This document shows positions 23,221 through 31,747 of a stretch of DNA of 50,830 nt, one piece after another. The position numbers and the translations under genes are program-made. The stretch lies in the NCBI GenBank assembly GCA_009840525.1, contig VXNP01000068.1:1-50830 (forward strand), in the 5' to 3' direction. Each line of letters starts with the position of its first letter. Within the stretch, counting starts at the first letter, position 1. Below the pieces are notes generated by a model. That model saw only the letters and a list, made by a program, of their open reading frames with translations. It was not told the DNA's origin and did not search any database. This stretch comes from Gammaproteobacteria bacterium (GTDB lineage: Bacteria > Gemmatimonadota > Gemmatimonadetes > Longimicrobiales > Gaopeijiaceae).

Positions 23221-25959
23221 ATGAAAGCGATCAGCACGAGGTTTCGGCGGTGTCTCCCCTGGATGTTCGTCGCACTGGGAGCTCTCTTCAGCGCCCCTCT
23301 CGCGGCGCAGCAGGGGACCCTCTCGGGCCGTGTGACGGACGCTGAGGCGGGGACGCCGGTCTCGGGCGCGACCATCGAGATCGTGGGGCAGATGCTGGGC
23401 GCAACCGGGGCCGAGGGCGACTTCTCCGCATCGGTTCCGGCCGGCACCCATTCGGTGATCGTGACCCTGATCGGCTACGAGACCACCCGCCTGGACGGGA
23501 TCGCGGTGGACGCGGGCGGGACCACCGACATCGAGATTCCCATTCGGTCGAGAGCCCTGATCCTGAACCCGGTCGTGGTTACCGCGTCGCGCCGCCAGGA
23601 GAAGGCGCTCGACGCTCCCGCGTCGGTTGCGACGGTTTCCGAGGCGGATGTCGCGAGGGTCGCGGCCGTCACCGTCGCCGAGCACGTCAAGACGCTTCCC
23701 GGGGTGGATGCGGTCCAGACGGGCATCGCCCAGGGGACCGTGGTGGCGCGCGGCTTCAACAACGTCTTCTCCGGAAGCCTGCTGACGATCATCGACAACC
23801 GCTACGCGCGCGTTCCGTCGCTCCGGTTCAACGCATACCAGATGTTTCCGACGACCGACCTGGACATCGACCGGATCGAAGTCTCGCTGGGCCCCGGGGC
23901 GGCGCTCTACGGACCCAACGCCTCGAACGGCGTGATGCACATCATCACGTCCTCGCCGATCGACCGGCAGGGCACCACGATCTCGCTGGCGGGCGGTGAG
24001 CGCTCGCTCTTCCACGGCCAGTTCCGGTCCGCCCACTCTCCGTCGGAGAGCTTCGGGCTGAAGATCTCCGGCCAGTACCAGCGCGGGAACGACTGGGAAT
24101 ACGACGATCCCGGCGAGGCACAGGCCCGCATGGGCGCATGCGGCATGATCTGCACCCGGGACTACGACTCGGAGCGATACTCCGCCAACGCCCGTCTCGA
24201 CTTCCGGTTCGCCGACGACGGGTCGTTCATCGTGAACGGCGGCACCAGCACCCTTGCCAAGGGTGTGGACATGACGGGCATCGGGGCCTTTCAGGTGAAG
24301 AACTGGACGTACAACTTCGCGCAGGCCCGCCTGTCGAAGGGCCGGCTCTTCGCGCAGGCCTTCCTCAACATGACCGATTCCGGGGGCGATCTCAACGCGC
24401 CGGTCCAGGACGGAACCTTCGGCCTCCGCACCGGCGCGGCGGTCGTGGACCAGTCGCGCACCATGGCGGCCCAGGTCCAGCACGGCTTCGACATCGGCTC
24501 CCGGCAGAGCTTCACCTACGGCGTCGACTTGCAGCGGACCGATCCGCGCACCGGCGGGACGATCTTCGGGCGGAACGAAGACGACGACATGATCTCCGAA
24601 GTCGGCACCTATCTGCACTCGGAGACATCGTTGAGCGACCGGATCGACCTCGTCACGGCGATCCGGCTGGACGATCACAACCGGCTTGCCGACGTGAACC
24701 TGTCCCCCCGCGCGGCGCTCGTGGTCCGGCCGGCCGACAACCAGAACTTCCGCTTCACCTACAACCGGGCGTTTGCGACCCCGACCACCACCAACCTCTT
24801 CCTGGACATCATCGCGGCGCAGATTCCACTCGATCCACTGCCCGTCACCTACAACATACGCGCGCTTGGGGTGCCTTCCGGCGGCTTCACCTTCGACGCC
24901 CAGTGCCCCGGCGGGCTCATGTCGTACTGCATGCGCTCGCCCTTCGCACCGGGGCAGGCCCTTCCGGCGAACGCCGCGGCGCTATGGCCAGGGCTCCTCG
25001 AGATGCTGCCCGCTCTCCTCAGCCCCGGTTTCCAGCCCTTCGCCGATATCCTGAAGAATCTCCTGCAGAATCCCGGCGCGCTGCCGGGTGATCCCGCGAT
25101 CGGCACCGTGCTCCGCCGGCTGAACCAGGCGGCCATCGATCCGGCGGACGCGTTCCCGCTCGACGGCTCGCCGGTTGAGACCATCACCGATCTCACCTCG
25201 ACCATCAACAACACCTACGAAATCGGATACAAGGGCCTGATCGACGACCGCGTACTGCTGGCCGCGGACGTGTACTTCAGCCGGGTGGAGAACTTCGTCG
25301 GCCCGCTCCGCGTCGTGACCCCGAACGTCTTCTTCGACCCCGAGAGCACCACGGCCTTCGTCATCCACCGCCTGACACCGCTCATCCAGTCCGGTCTGGT
25401 GTCCATGGAGCAGATCCGGCCGATCGTCGAGGGAGTGGCCCAGCTCCCACTCGGCACCGTGGTGCCCGACCAGGTTGGCAGCCCCGACCTCCTCGTCACC
25501 TATCGCAACTTCGGCGAGGTCGACTTCTGGGGAGCGGACCTGTCCGCGCAGGTGATCGCGTCGGACCGGGTGCGGATCAACGCGAGCTACTCCTTCCAGA
25601 GCGACGAGTGCTTCGACTTCAACAACGACGGCAACTGCACCAGTTCGGACGACATCGCGCTCAACGCTCCCAATCACAAGGGGTCGGCGGGGTTCACCTT
25701 CGACGACCGGGCCACCGGATTCTCGTTCGGGGGGCGGATGCGGATGACCACGGCGTTTCCGATGAACTCCGGCGTCTACATCGGCGACGTGGGCGGCTAC
25801 AGCGTTGTCGACGCCTCGATCGGCTACCGGCTCCCGTTCCAGCCCAGCACGCATGTCTCTCTGACCGCGAACAATATCCTGAACAACCTGCACCGGGAGT
25901 TCGTGGGTGCGCCGGAGATCGGGAGAATGCTGCTGGCGCGGGTGAGGTACGACTTCTGA
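23221..25959 (+). CDS. TonB-dependent receptor with carboxypeptidase-like N-terminal domain
   Basis: A complete 912-aa outer-membrane receptor. It has a signal peptide (ALGALFSAPLAAQQ), a carboxypeptidase regulatory-like domain (about 32-115: GRVTDAEAGTPVSGATIEI), a plug (about 118-245, with VVVTASRRQEKALDAPASV, VARGFNNVFSG, GPGAALYGPNASNG) and a 22-strand-type barrel that ends in the expected aromatic residue (VRYDF). An external loop near residues 798-812 has an acidic DFNNDGNCTSSDD that looks like a calcium site or disulfide loop. AGGAGG is 12 bases before the ATG. Substrate not known; the CehA-type hydrolase gene upstream suggests a shared substrate class. Confidence 0.94.
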   Translation: MKAISTRFRRCLPWMFVALGALFSAPLAAQQGTLSGRVTDAEAGTPVSGATIEIVGQMLGATGAEGDFSASVPAGTHSVIVTLIGYETTRLDGIAVDAGGTTDIEIPIRSRALILNPVVVTASRRQEKALDAPASVATVSEADVARVAAVTVAEHVKTLPGVDAVQTGIAQGTVVARGFNNVFSGSLLTIIDNRYARVPSLRFNAYQMFPTTDLDIDRIEVSLGPGAALYGPNASNGVMHIITSSPIDRQGTTISLAGGERSLFHGQFRSAHSPSESFGLKISGQYQRGNDWEYDDPGEAQARMGACGMICTRDYDSERYSANARLDFRFADDGSFIVNGGTSTLAKGVDMTGIGAFQVKNWTYNFAQARLSKGRLFAQAFLNMTDSGGDLNAPVQDGTFGLRTGAAVVDQSRTMAAQVQHGFDIGSRQSFTYGVDLQRTDPRTGGTIFGRNEDDDMISEVGTYLHSETSLSDRIDLVTAIRLDDHNRLADVNLSPRAALVVRPADNQNFRFTYNRAFATPTTTNLFLDIIAAQIPLDPLPVTYNIRALGVPSGGFTFDAQCPGGLMSYCMRSPFAPGQALPANAAALWPGLLEMLPALLSPGFQPFADILKNLLQNPGALPGDPAIGTVLRRLNQAAIDPADAFPLDGSPVETITDLTSTINNTYEIGYKGLIDDRVLLAADVYFSRVENFVGPLRVVTPNVFFDPESTTAFVIHRLTPLIQSGLVSMEQIRPIVEGVAQLPLGTVVPDQVGSPDLLVTYRNFGEVDFWGADLSAQVIASDRVRINASYSFQSDECFDFNNDGNCTSSDDIALNAPNHKGSAGFTFDDRATGFSFGGRMRMTTAFPMNSGVYIGDVGGYSVVDASIGYRLPFQPSTHVSLTANNILNNLHREFVGAPEIGRMLLARVRYDF

Positions 25960-26145
25960 GGACGCACCAGCCAGCGGACGCGGACCGCTGAGCGTGGGTC
26001 GCCCGCCGTTACCCGCGCTCCGATCTTGAGCAGCCGGAGGCGCAGCGTGCCGGCGGTGGCGGGGGCCTGCCGGGTGCGCCGGGGCGAGTGGCGATGCATC
26101 GTCACTCGAATGCCGGGGACAGTTCGTCCACGGGCTGCCGGGGGT

Positions 26146-26808
26146 TCAGGGCTCCAGCGGCGTCACCTCGAGCCGCGAGATGTGCAGGTTGAGCATGTGG
26201 TTCACGCGGAAGCCGTACATCCCGTCCATCGCGACTTCGGAGCGCGGCAGAGCGGCCACCTGGGCATCGTTGACGAAGAATCGAACCTCTCCCGCGTCCG
26301 CTTCGGCGGCGAGGATGTTCTTCGCCGTGGCCCCGTCGCCGCGGTCAGCCCAGCCCAGAATGGCTTCGTGGCCGGTCCAGGGGAGGATCGTGGGCGCGTC
26401 GGCGCCCTCGCGGCGCTTGACGATGAACTCGCCCCCGTCGCGGATGAGGAAGTAGGTGTATTCGATGTCGTCGCCGTCCAGGCTGCGCCCGCCGGCGAAG
26501 AATCCGAACGCCTCGCGCATCATCCCCTGGGGTTCGAAGAGAAAGACCTCCATCTCGATGCGATATTCTCCGGAAGCCTCCATCTCCGGGCCCCAGTAGA
26601 TCGCCGCGGGGCCCGAGGTCACATGCCACCCGGGCGGCATCGAAACGAACATCTCCAGTTGTTCCTCCGAGGCGCCGGGCTCGTCGAAGCGGACCTGCCA
26701 GTCGTCCGGACGCTCGAAGTCCTGGGCGGCGAGGGAAGGGGCGGCGAGGGATGCTGCGAGGAGGAGGGCGATCGAGAAGAGCGGGCGGGGGGAGGCGAGT
26801 CTGGTCAT
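26146..26808 (-). CDS. Secreted beta-sandwich-like protein of unknown function (220 aa)
   Basis: Start set at the ATG at 26808, which has GGAG close upstream and yields a signal peptide (LFSIALLLAASLAAPSLAAQ). The mature protein is rich in alternating polar and hydrophobic strands (GWHVTSGPAAIYWGP, YRIEMEVFLFEPQG, FGFFAGGRSLDGDDIEYTYFLIRDGGEFIVKRR) that resemble the concanavalin-like or DUF1080 type of glycan-binding or hydrolase fold. I cannot name the family with confidence. It is convergent with the TonB receptor; the 186-base gap 25960-26145 holds no convincing signal. Confidence 0.72.
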   Translation of the reverse strand: MTRLASPRPLFSIALLLAASLAAPSLAAQDFERPDDWQVRFDEPGASEEQLEMFVSMPPGWHVTSGPAAIYWGPEMEASGEYRIEMEVFLFEPQGMMREAFGFFAGGRSLDGDDIEYTYFLIRDGGEFIVKRREGADAPTILPWTGHEAILGWADRGDGATAKNILAAEADAGEVRFFVNDAQVAALPRSEVAMDGMYGFRVNHMLNLHISRLEVTPLEP

Positions 26809-27019
26809 GGTCTCCGGCGGGTGAACGGGGTCTGACGCGGCCCGGCAAGATCCGGGCGCAGGAAGATCTGCGAAAGTGTCCGTGAAGGTCAATCGTTGCC
26901 GCGCCCGCCGCCGCCGGTGACAATGTCGGGAATCCCGGACGTTTCACGAGGCGAGCGCCGGGCATATGTTGTCTCAAACCCCGCTCGCCGGGGCATGACC
27001 TTGCAACACGGAGGATGAG

Positions 27020-27490
27020 ATGCGACTTCGCAACGTATGGCTCTCGGGAACGGCGATTCTGGCGGCACTCGCATTCTCTTCGGGGGCCGAAGCCCAGGGC
27101 GAGGAGCGTTACGGCGCCTGGCTGATGGATTCGGACCGGCCCCCGCCGGCGTCCAACGTCATGACCTACGAGCCCTATGGCGATGGCGGCATGCGCATCA
27201 CGGTCGCGAACACGAACGTGAGCGGCGACACGTCCGAGTGGGGGTACGTGACGCTGTTCGACGGCGTGTTCCGCACGGTGGAGGGGCAGGAGAACGCCGA
27301 GACGGCGGTCGAGGTCGTGAACGACCGCTCTACGCGCATCCTGAACAGCCGCGGCGGCAGGGTCTACCAGGTCATCATCAACACCCTCTCCGAGGACGGC
27401 AACACGATTCAGAACGAGTACGTGCGCCTCGACGAGGAGGGGAAGATCACCGGGGTGAGCCGCGCAACCTACCGGCGCATCATGGACTAG
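27020..27490 (+). CDS. Secreted protein of unknown function (156 aa)
   Basis: A 156-aa protein with a signal peptide (LSGTAILAALAFSSGAEAQ) and a mature part of about 130 residues predicted to be mainly beta strand (MTYEPYGDGGMRITVANTN, VYQVIINTLSED). No cysteines in the mature part and no family I recognise. CGGAGG lies just before the ATG. It is divergent from the 26808 gene across a 211-base gap and stops 9 bases from the convergent RidA-like gene. Confidence 0.75.
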   Translation: MRLRNVWLSGTAILAALAFSSGAEAQGEERYGAWLMDSDRPPPASNVMTYEPYGDGGMRITVANTNVSGDTSEWGYVTLFDGVFRTVEGQENAETAVEVVNDRSTRILNSRGGRVYQVIINTLSEDGNTIQNEYVRLDEEGKITGVSRATYRRIMD

Positions 27491-27499
27491 CCGCGGGCG

Positions 27500-28066
27500 C
27501 TACCGGCTGCCCTGCGGGGCGGCGGCGATGCACTCCACCTCGACGCGCGCGTCGAAGGCCAGCCCGGCCGCGGCCAGGGCGGAGCGGGCCGGCGGGTCCG
27601 CGGGGAAGTACTCCAGGTAGACCTCGTTGAAGGTGGCGTAGTCGGCCATGTCGGCGAGGAAGACGGTGCACTTGACGACGTCTCCCCACCCCGCCCCGGC
27701 TGCCTCCAGCACGGCTGCGAGGTTGTCCATGGTCTGACGAGTCTCCGGGATGATCCCGCCCTCGGCCAGGGTGGGCGGGGACACGCCCGGGAGCGCCCCG
27801 ATCGCGCCCGAAAGGAAGATCAGGTCGCCGCTCCGCACCGCGGACGAGAAGACCGGCAGCCGGGCCACCCCCTCGGGCTGGATGATCTCCTTGCGGGGCG
27901 CGGGTTCCGCCGCGGCCTGGCCGCTTCCCGCGTCCGGCGCCCCGCCCGGCGCGCACCCGACCGCAAGCGCGCCCAGCATGCACGCGGCGCCCCGCCACGA
28001 CCGCCGCGTCCCGATCGCACGCGCCGCGCCCGCGACCTCGGCCCCGACCTCCGCCCGCATCCTCAT
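27500..28066 (-). CDS. RidA-family lipoprotein
   Basis: A 188-aa protein with a lipoprotein signal (LGALAVGC, Cys38) before a RidA/YjgF domain (about 70-185) that shows GDLIFLSGAIG, QTMDNLAAVLEAAG, VVKCTVFLADMADYATFNEVYLEYFP and VEVECIA, including the conserved FxSG-like and the final C-terminal arginine area (AARVEVE-type). RidA enzymes deaminate reactive enamine/imine intermediates in the cytoplasm; a membrane-anchored copy outside the cytoplasm is less usual. The ATG at 28066 overlaps the stop of the serine-hydrolase gene (ATGA), so the pair is coupled. Confidence 0.87.
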   Translation of the reverse strand: MRMRAEVGAEVAGAARAIGTRRSWRGAACMLGALAVGCAPGGAPDAGSGQAAAEPAPRKEIIQPEGVARLPVFSSAVRSGDLIFLSGAIGALPGVSPPTLAEGGIIPETRQTMDNLAAVLEAAGAGWGDVVKCTVFLADMADYATFNEVYLEYFPADPPARSALAAAGLAFDARVEVECIAAAPQGSR

Positions 28067-29184
28067 CCGCTCCACGGCCACTCCTCCATCTCGATTCCCT
28101 TTGCCGCGAAGAGCAGCTCCAGCGCCCGCTCCCAGGACTCCCAACTGGTGGTGCGGCCGTACACCGAGTTGGTCTTGTGGGCGACCACCAGGTCGAGGGC
28201 CGGGAACACCGTGATCCACTGCCCGACCGCCCCGCGCCCGGTGTACGCTCCCGCGAACGGGCCGGTGGCGCGCGGGCCGTCCCACACCCACCACATGTAG
28301 CCGTAGCCGAAGTAGCCGTCCCGGCGCCGCTCCGGGTTCATCTCCTCGAGCGGAGTTACGACGCTCACGATGCGCCGCGCCCACTCGCGCGAGATGATCT
28401 GCTCCCCGTCCCACGAGCCCTCGTTGAGCATCAGGTGCCCGATGCGCGCCATGTCGCGCGTCGACAGCCAGAAGTGGTACGCCGGATTGCGGGAGATGGA
28501 GAGATTGCCGGACTTGCGGTGCATGGAGCGGTCCCAGTCCTGGAACCGGAGCGGAATGGCCAGTTGCGCCTGGGCCTCGTCGTAGAGATCGCGGCCCGTG
28601 AGCTGCTCGAAGACGGCCCCCGCGGCGTTGAAGTCCCAGTTGCTGTAGAGCATGTAGGTCCCCGGCTCCTGCGACCCGCGCGGAGGCGCCTCGGAGAGGT
28701 TGTCGCCGCCGTTGGAGGCCGGGTGGTAGACGCCCGATCTCGCTGTGACGAGGTGATCGACCGTGGCGCCCAGCTCGATGGGGAGCAGCCCGCCGATGTC
28801 GTCCACGCCCAGATCGGCCATGGTGGCGTTCAGGTCGATGGCGCCGTTCTCGACCCAGTAGCCGTACAGCATCGCCAGGATGCTCTTGCGCACCGAGGCC
28901 AGATACGACAACTCCTCGATGTCGCCGTATTGGAAGACGATGCGGCCGCGGTCGGCCACCACGATGCCGGTGGAGTTGGCGCTGTCGCGCACGAATTCGC
29001 GCACCAGCCCGAGCGCGTCGGCGTCCCAGCCGAAGCCGGCCAGTCCGCCCCGGGGGACGATCTCCCACTCATCTCCCGGAAAGACGCAGGTGGGGCAATC
29101 GGTGCGCGACTCGAGCGCGAAGAGCAGTCCTGCGGGGGCCATCAGGACCCACGCAACGAAAAACGGTGCGAGGAAGCGTCTCAT
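28063..29184 (-). CDS. Secreted beta-lactamase-fold serine hydrolase
   Basis: A 373-aa exported serine hydrolase of the beta-lactamase/class C fold (esterase or D-amino-acid peptidase type). After a signal segment (FFVAWVLMAPAGLLFA) come the catalytic Ser97-x-x-Lys100 (LASVRKSI), Tyr180-Ser-Asn182 (LYSNWDF) and the KTG-like HKTNS near the end. The start at ATG 29184 shares the four bases CATG with the start of the divergent DUF167 gene, and has no good ribosome site. Its stop overlaps the RidA-like gene. Real substrate unknown; resistance to beta-lactams should not be assumed. Confidence 0.9.
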   Translation of the reverse strand: MRRFLAPFFVAWVLMAPAGLLFALESRTDCPTCVFPGDEWEIVPRGGLAGFGWDADALGLVREFVRDSANSTGIVVADRGRIVFQYGDIEELSYLASVRKSILAMLYGYWVENGAIDLNATMADLGVDDIGGLLPIELGATVDHLVTARSGVYHPASNGGDNLSEAPPRGSQEPGTYMLYSNWDFNAAGAVFEQLTGRDLYDEAQAQLAIPLRFQDWDRSMHRKSGNLSISRNPAYHFWLSTRDMARIGHLMLNEGSWDGEQIISREWARRIVSVVTPLEEMNPERRRDGYFGYGYMWWVWDGPRATGPFAGAYTGRGAVGQWITVFPALDLVVAHKTNSVYGRTTSWESWERALELLFAAKGIEMEEWPWSG

Positions 29185-29443
29185 GGCGGTTCTCACGGTG
29201 AAGGTGGCTCCCGGGGCCCGGAAGGACGAAATCACGGGCTGGATGGGGGATACGCTGAAGCTGCGCGTCGCGGCGCCGCCGGAAAAAGGCAGAGCCAACG
29301 CAGCCGTGGTGGCGTTGCTGGCCCGCACGCTTCCGACGGGCAGGGACCGGATCGTCATCGTGGCCGGGGCCGGGTCACGGCGCAAGCGGGTCCGGATCGA
29401 GGGCCTGTCGCCGGAAGAGGTGCGCGAGCGGCTTCCTATCTGA
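29183..29443 (+). CDS. DUF167 (YggU-family) protein
   Basis: A complete 86-aa protein of the DUF167/YggU family with the usual core: LTVKVAPGARKDEITGW, LKLRVAAPPEKGRANAAVVALLA and IVAGAGSRRKRVRIEGLS. The biochemical role of the family is not known. The ATG at 29183 lies inside the first codon region of the divergent hydrolase (shared CATG at 29182-29185); AGGAAG 6 bases upstream, inside that gene, is its ribosome site. Its stop overlaps the convergent formamidase gene by 8 bases. Confidence 0.88.
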   Translation: MAVLTVKVAPGARKDEITGWMGDTLKLRVAAPPEKGRANAAVVALLARTLPTGRDRIVIVAGAGSRRKRVRIEGLSPEEVRERLPI

Positions 29444-30686
29444 GGAAGATGTTCTTCGGGATGTACCCGGTGACCACCTGGGTCAGGTCGACCACCTCGC
29501 TGACGCGGAAGTCCACCGCGATGCTTGCGAGGGAGAGGGCGTCGGCGGGCGAGAGTCCCTTCTCCTCGCCCAGGAAGTTCACGACCTCCCAGGTGGCGTG
29601 GCGGGCGGCTCGGTCGAGATCCAGGTCGATGCCCATGATCATGTAGTACTCGTCGTCCTCGGCGCGCGGCGCGGCAATGGTGCGGTCCTTGTGCACGGCG
29701 AAGCGGAACACGCCGGAGAGCGACTGCTCGATCGCCGTCCCGCTCACCTCGCCGTCGCCCTGGGCGCCGTGGCCATCGCCCGTATAGAAGAGCGCGCCCT
29801 CGTGGAAGACGGGCAGGTACAGGGTGGTGCCGGCCTTGAGGTCCTTGACGTCCAGGTTGCCACCGAAGGCGCCGGGCGGCCGGGAGCCCTGAACCCCGGG
29901 CACGGTCACGCCCGGCTGGCCCACCACCGGATCGGGCGCGACCGCCATGATTCCCATGAAGGGCGCCAGCGGCACGTGGATGTCGTCGGCGACGAGGGCC
30001 ACCTCGCGGCCGTCCACCTCCCCGGTGCGGATGACGTGGCGGGTTCCGGGCGGGATGTCGAGAGCGGGGTCGTCCGGACGGGCGCCGGGATAGTTCATCG
30101 AGAACACGCCGCCCCGGGCGGAGGTGTTGTTGATGCCCCAGGACACCCGCGTCTCGACGGAGAGGATCTCGACCTCGAGCACGTCTCCCGGCTCGGCGCC
30201 CTCGACGTAGACGGGACCGGTGATGACGTGGCCACTCCGGCCTTCGCGCGGGCGCCCCTCGCGCGACGCCCAGAAGTCGAGCACGTCCTGAAGGATCTCG
30301 TCGCGCGGGAGGCCGAGGCCGGTGAGGTAGGCCACCGGTTCTTCGCTCTGGGTGGCGCCGGCGTGGGTGACGGTGTTGATGCGCACGGTCTCGCCCGGCT
30401 GGACCCGCAGCACCGGCTCCTTGTCGATGGGGAACCAGCCCCACGCAACGTTCCCGGGGGTGGAGGGCACGAAGTGGTCGGCCTCGCCCGCCGGCTCGGC
30501 GCTGCGCATTTCGGGCGTGGACGGGTTCGCCTGCGGGCTGCCGCTCTCACCATCCGGGGCGCCGCAGGCGGCCGCCAGGACGATGGCCAGCGCCGGGCCC
30601 AGGCGAGCTCCCGGCCACCGGCGGAGGGACAGTGCGGGTCCTCGATGGCTGTTCCGACTCCCGACGCGGTTTCCTTTGGCGCGCAT
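29436..30686 (-). CDS. Acetamidase/formamidase-family lipoprotein
   Basis: A 416-aa protein of the FmdA/AmdA amidase family, which hydrolyse short amides such as formamide to ammonia and acid. Marks: GETVRINTVTHAGATQ, SGHVITGPVYVEGAEPGDVLEVEI, PFMGIMAVAP, GAFGGNLDVKDL, LYLPVFHEGALFYTGDGHGAQGDGE. It carries a lipoprotein signal (LAAAC, Cys41), so unlike typical formamidases it acts outside the cytoplasm. Start at ATG 30686 with AGGAG upstream. It overlaps DUF167 tail to tail and is divergent from the TauE-like permease. Confidence 0.9.
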   Translation of the reverse strand: MRAKGNRVGSRNSHRGPALSLRRWPGARLGPALAIVLAAACGAPDGESGSPQANPSTPEMRSAEPAGEADHFVPSTPGNVAWGWFPIDKEPVLRVQPGETVRINTVTHAGATQSEEPVAYLTGLGLPRDEILQDVLDFWASREGRPREGRSGHVITGPVYVEGAEPGDVLEVEILSVETRVSWGINNTSARGGVFSMNYPGARPDDPALDIPPGTRHVIRTGEVDGREVALVADDIHVPLAPFMGIMAVAPDPVVGQPGVTVPGVQGSRPPGAFGGNLDVKDLKAGTTLYLPVFHEGALFYTGDGHGAQGDGEVSGTAIEQSLSGVFRFAVHKDRTIAAPRAEDDEYYMIMGIDLDLDRAARHATWEVVNFLGEEKGLSPADALSLASIAVDFRVSEVVDLTQVVTGYIPKNIFLR

Positions 30687-30840
30687 CTCCGACTCTCCTC
30701 TTTCTGGCACATGGCGAACTGCTCACGTACCGTTAGCGACCGATCGGCCTCGAATCAAACGAGTTGCCGCGCGGCGAGCGGACTTCCCCGGGATTTCCAC
30801 CGGCGCGCACAACCCTGGTTTCCCCCAGCGGAGAACGGAC

Positions 30841-31746
30841 GTGTTCGACACCAGCGACCCCCGCCTGTACCTGTTCACGGCCTTGGCCATCATTGCCCTG
30901 ATGTTCGTCTACCACTGGGTAAGCTCAGCGCGCGCGACGGCCGGCGATGGCTCGGGAAGGGGCGGAACCCGCGGCAAGCCCAACCTGTTCGAGCTGGCGG
31001 TGGGCTTCGGCACCAACTTCTTCGACACCCTGGGGATCGGCTCCTTCGCGCCCACCACATCGCTGTACAAGCTGGCGAAGACCGTCCCCGACGACGAAAT
31101 CCCGGGCACCATGATGACCGGCCACACCCCGCCCGTCATCATACAGGCCTTCATCTTCATGACCATCATCCTGGTGGAGCCGCTCACCCTGTTCACGCTG
31201 ATCGCGGCGGCGGTGCTGGGGGCCTGGCTGGGTGCGGGGGTCGTGACCCGCCTTCCGCGCCACTGGATTCAGATCGGCATGGGGGTCGCGCTGCTGATCG
31301 CGGCCGCGACCTTTCTGCGGTCCATCTTCGGCACCGACCCGGTGGGCGGCGAGGCAACCGGGGTGGCCGGCGCCGACCTTGTGATCTCCGCCGTCTGCCT
31401 GTTCGTGCTGGGCGCGCTCATGACCATCGGCATCGGCATGTACGCGCCCACCATGATCGTGGTCAGCGCCATAGGCATGACGCCCGCGGTGGCTTTCCCG
31501 ATCATGATGGGGTCCGCGGCGTTCCTGATGGCGGTCGCGGGCATCCGCTTCGCGCGGGCTGGCCGCTACGGGCTGAAGGCGGCACTGGGGCTGACCATCG
31601 GGGGCATCCCCGCCGTGCTTGCCGCGGCATTCATCGTCCGGTCGCTGCCGCTCGACGTGATGCGCTGGCTGGTCGTGGTGGTCGTGCTCTACGCCGCCGT
31701 GGCCATGCTCCGGTCGGCCGCGCAGGAACTGCGCAAGGGGAGCTGA
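30841..31746 (+). CDS. TauE/SafE (TSUP) family membrane permease
   Basis: A 301-aa membrane protein with about eight hydrophobic segments, of the sulfite exporter TauE/SafE family, which moves sulfur-containing or organic anions. The GFGTNFFDTLGIGSFAPTTS and the GIGMYAPTMIVVSAIGMTP segments are the two family half-motifs. It starts with GTG at 30841, with GGAG 7 bases upstream; longer in-frame extensions run through unlikely Arg-rich sequence. It ends one base from the convergent DUF3179 gene. Confidence 0.88.
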   Translation: MFDTSDPRLYLFTALAIIALMFVYHWVSSARATAGDGSGRGGTRGKPNLFELAVGFGTNFFDTLGIGSFAPTTSLYKLAKTVPDDEIPGTMMTGHTPPVIIQAFIFMTIILVEPLTLFTLIAAAVLGAWLGAGVVTRLPRHWIQIGMGVALLIAAATFLRSIFGTDPVGGEATGVAGADLVISAVCLFVLGALMTIGIGMYAPTMIVVSAIGMTPAVAFPIMMGSAAFLMAVAGIRFARAGRYGLKAALGLTIGGIPAVLAAAFIVRSLPLDVMRWLVVVVVLYAAVAMLRSAAQELRKGS

Positions 31747-31747
31747 C

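Noticed and set aside
20443-24678. A 1411-codon open frame on the minus strand
   Set aside because: It lies antisense to the end of the pump gene, the whole PD40-CehA gene and most of the next TonB receptor gene, which all have recognisable domains and ribosome sites. Its translation is low-complexity and Arg/Gly/His-rich, as expected from GC-rich antisense.
25960-26145. Weak hairpin AGCGG-N7-CCGCT after the second TonB receptor
   Set aside because: Only a 5-base stem with no U-tract; too weak to call a terminator.
30352-30840. An in-frame upstream extension of the TauE-like gene
   Set aside because: The added residues are antisense to the formamidase and are Arg-rich; the GTG at 30841 with GGAG upstream fits the family's N-terminus.
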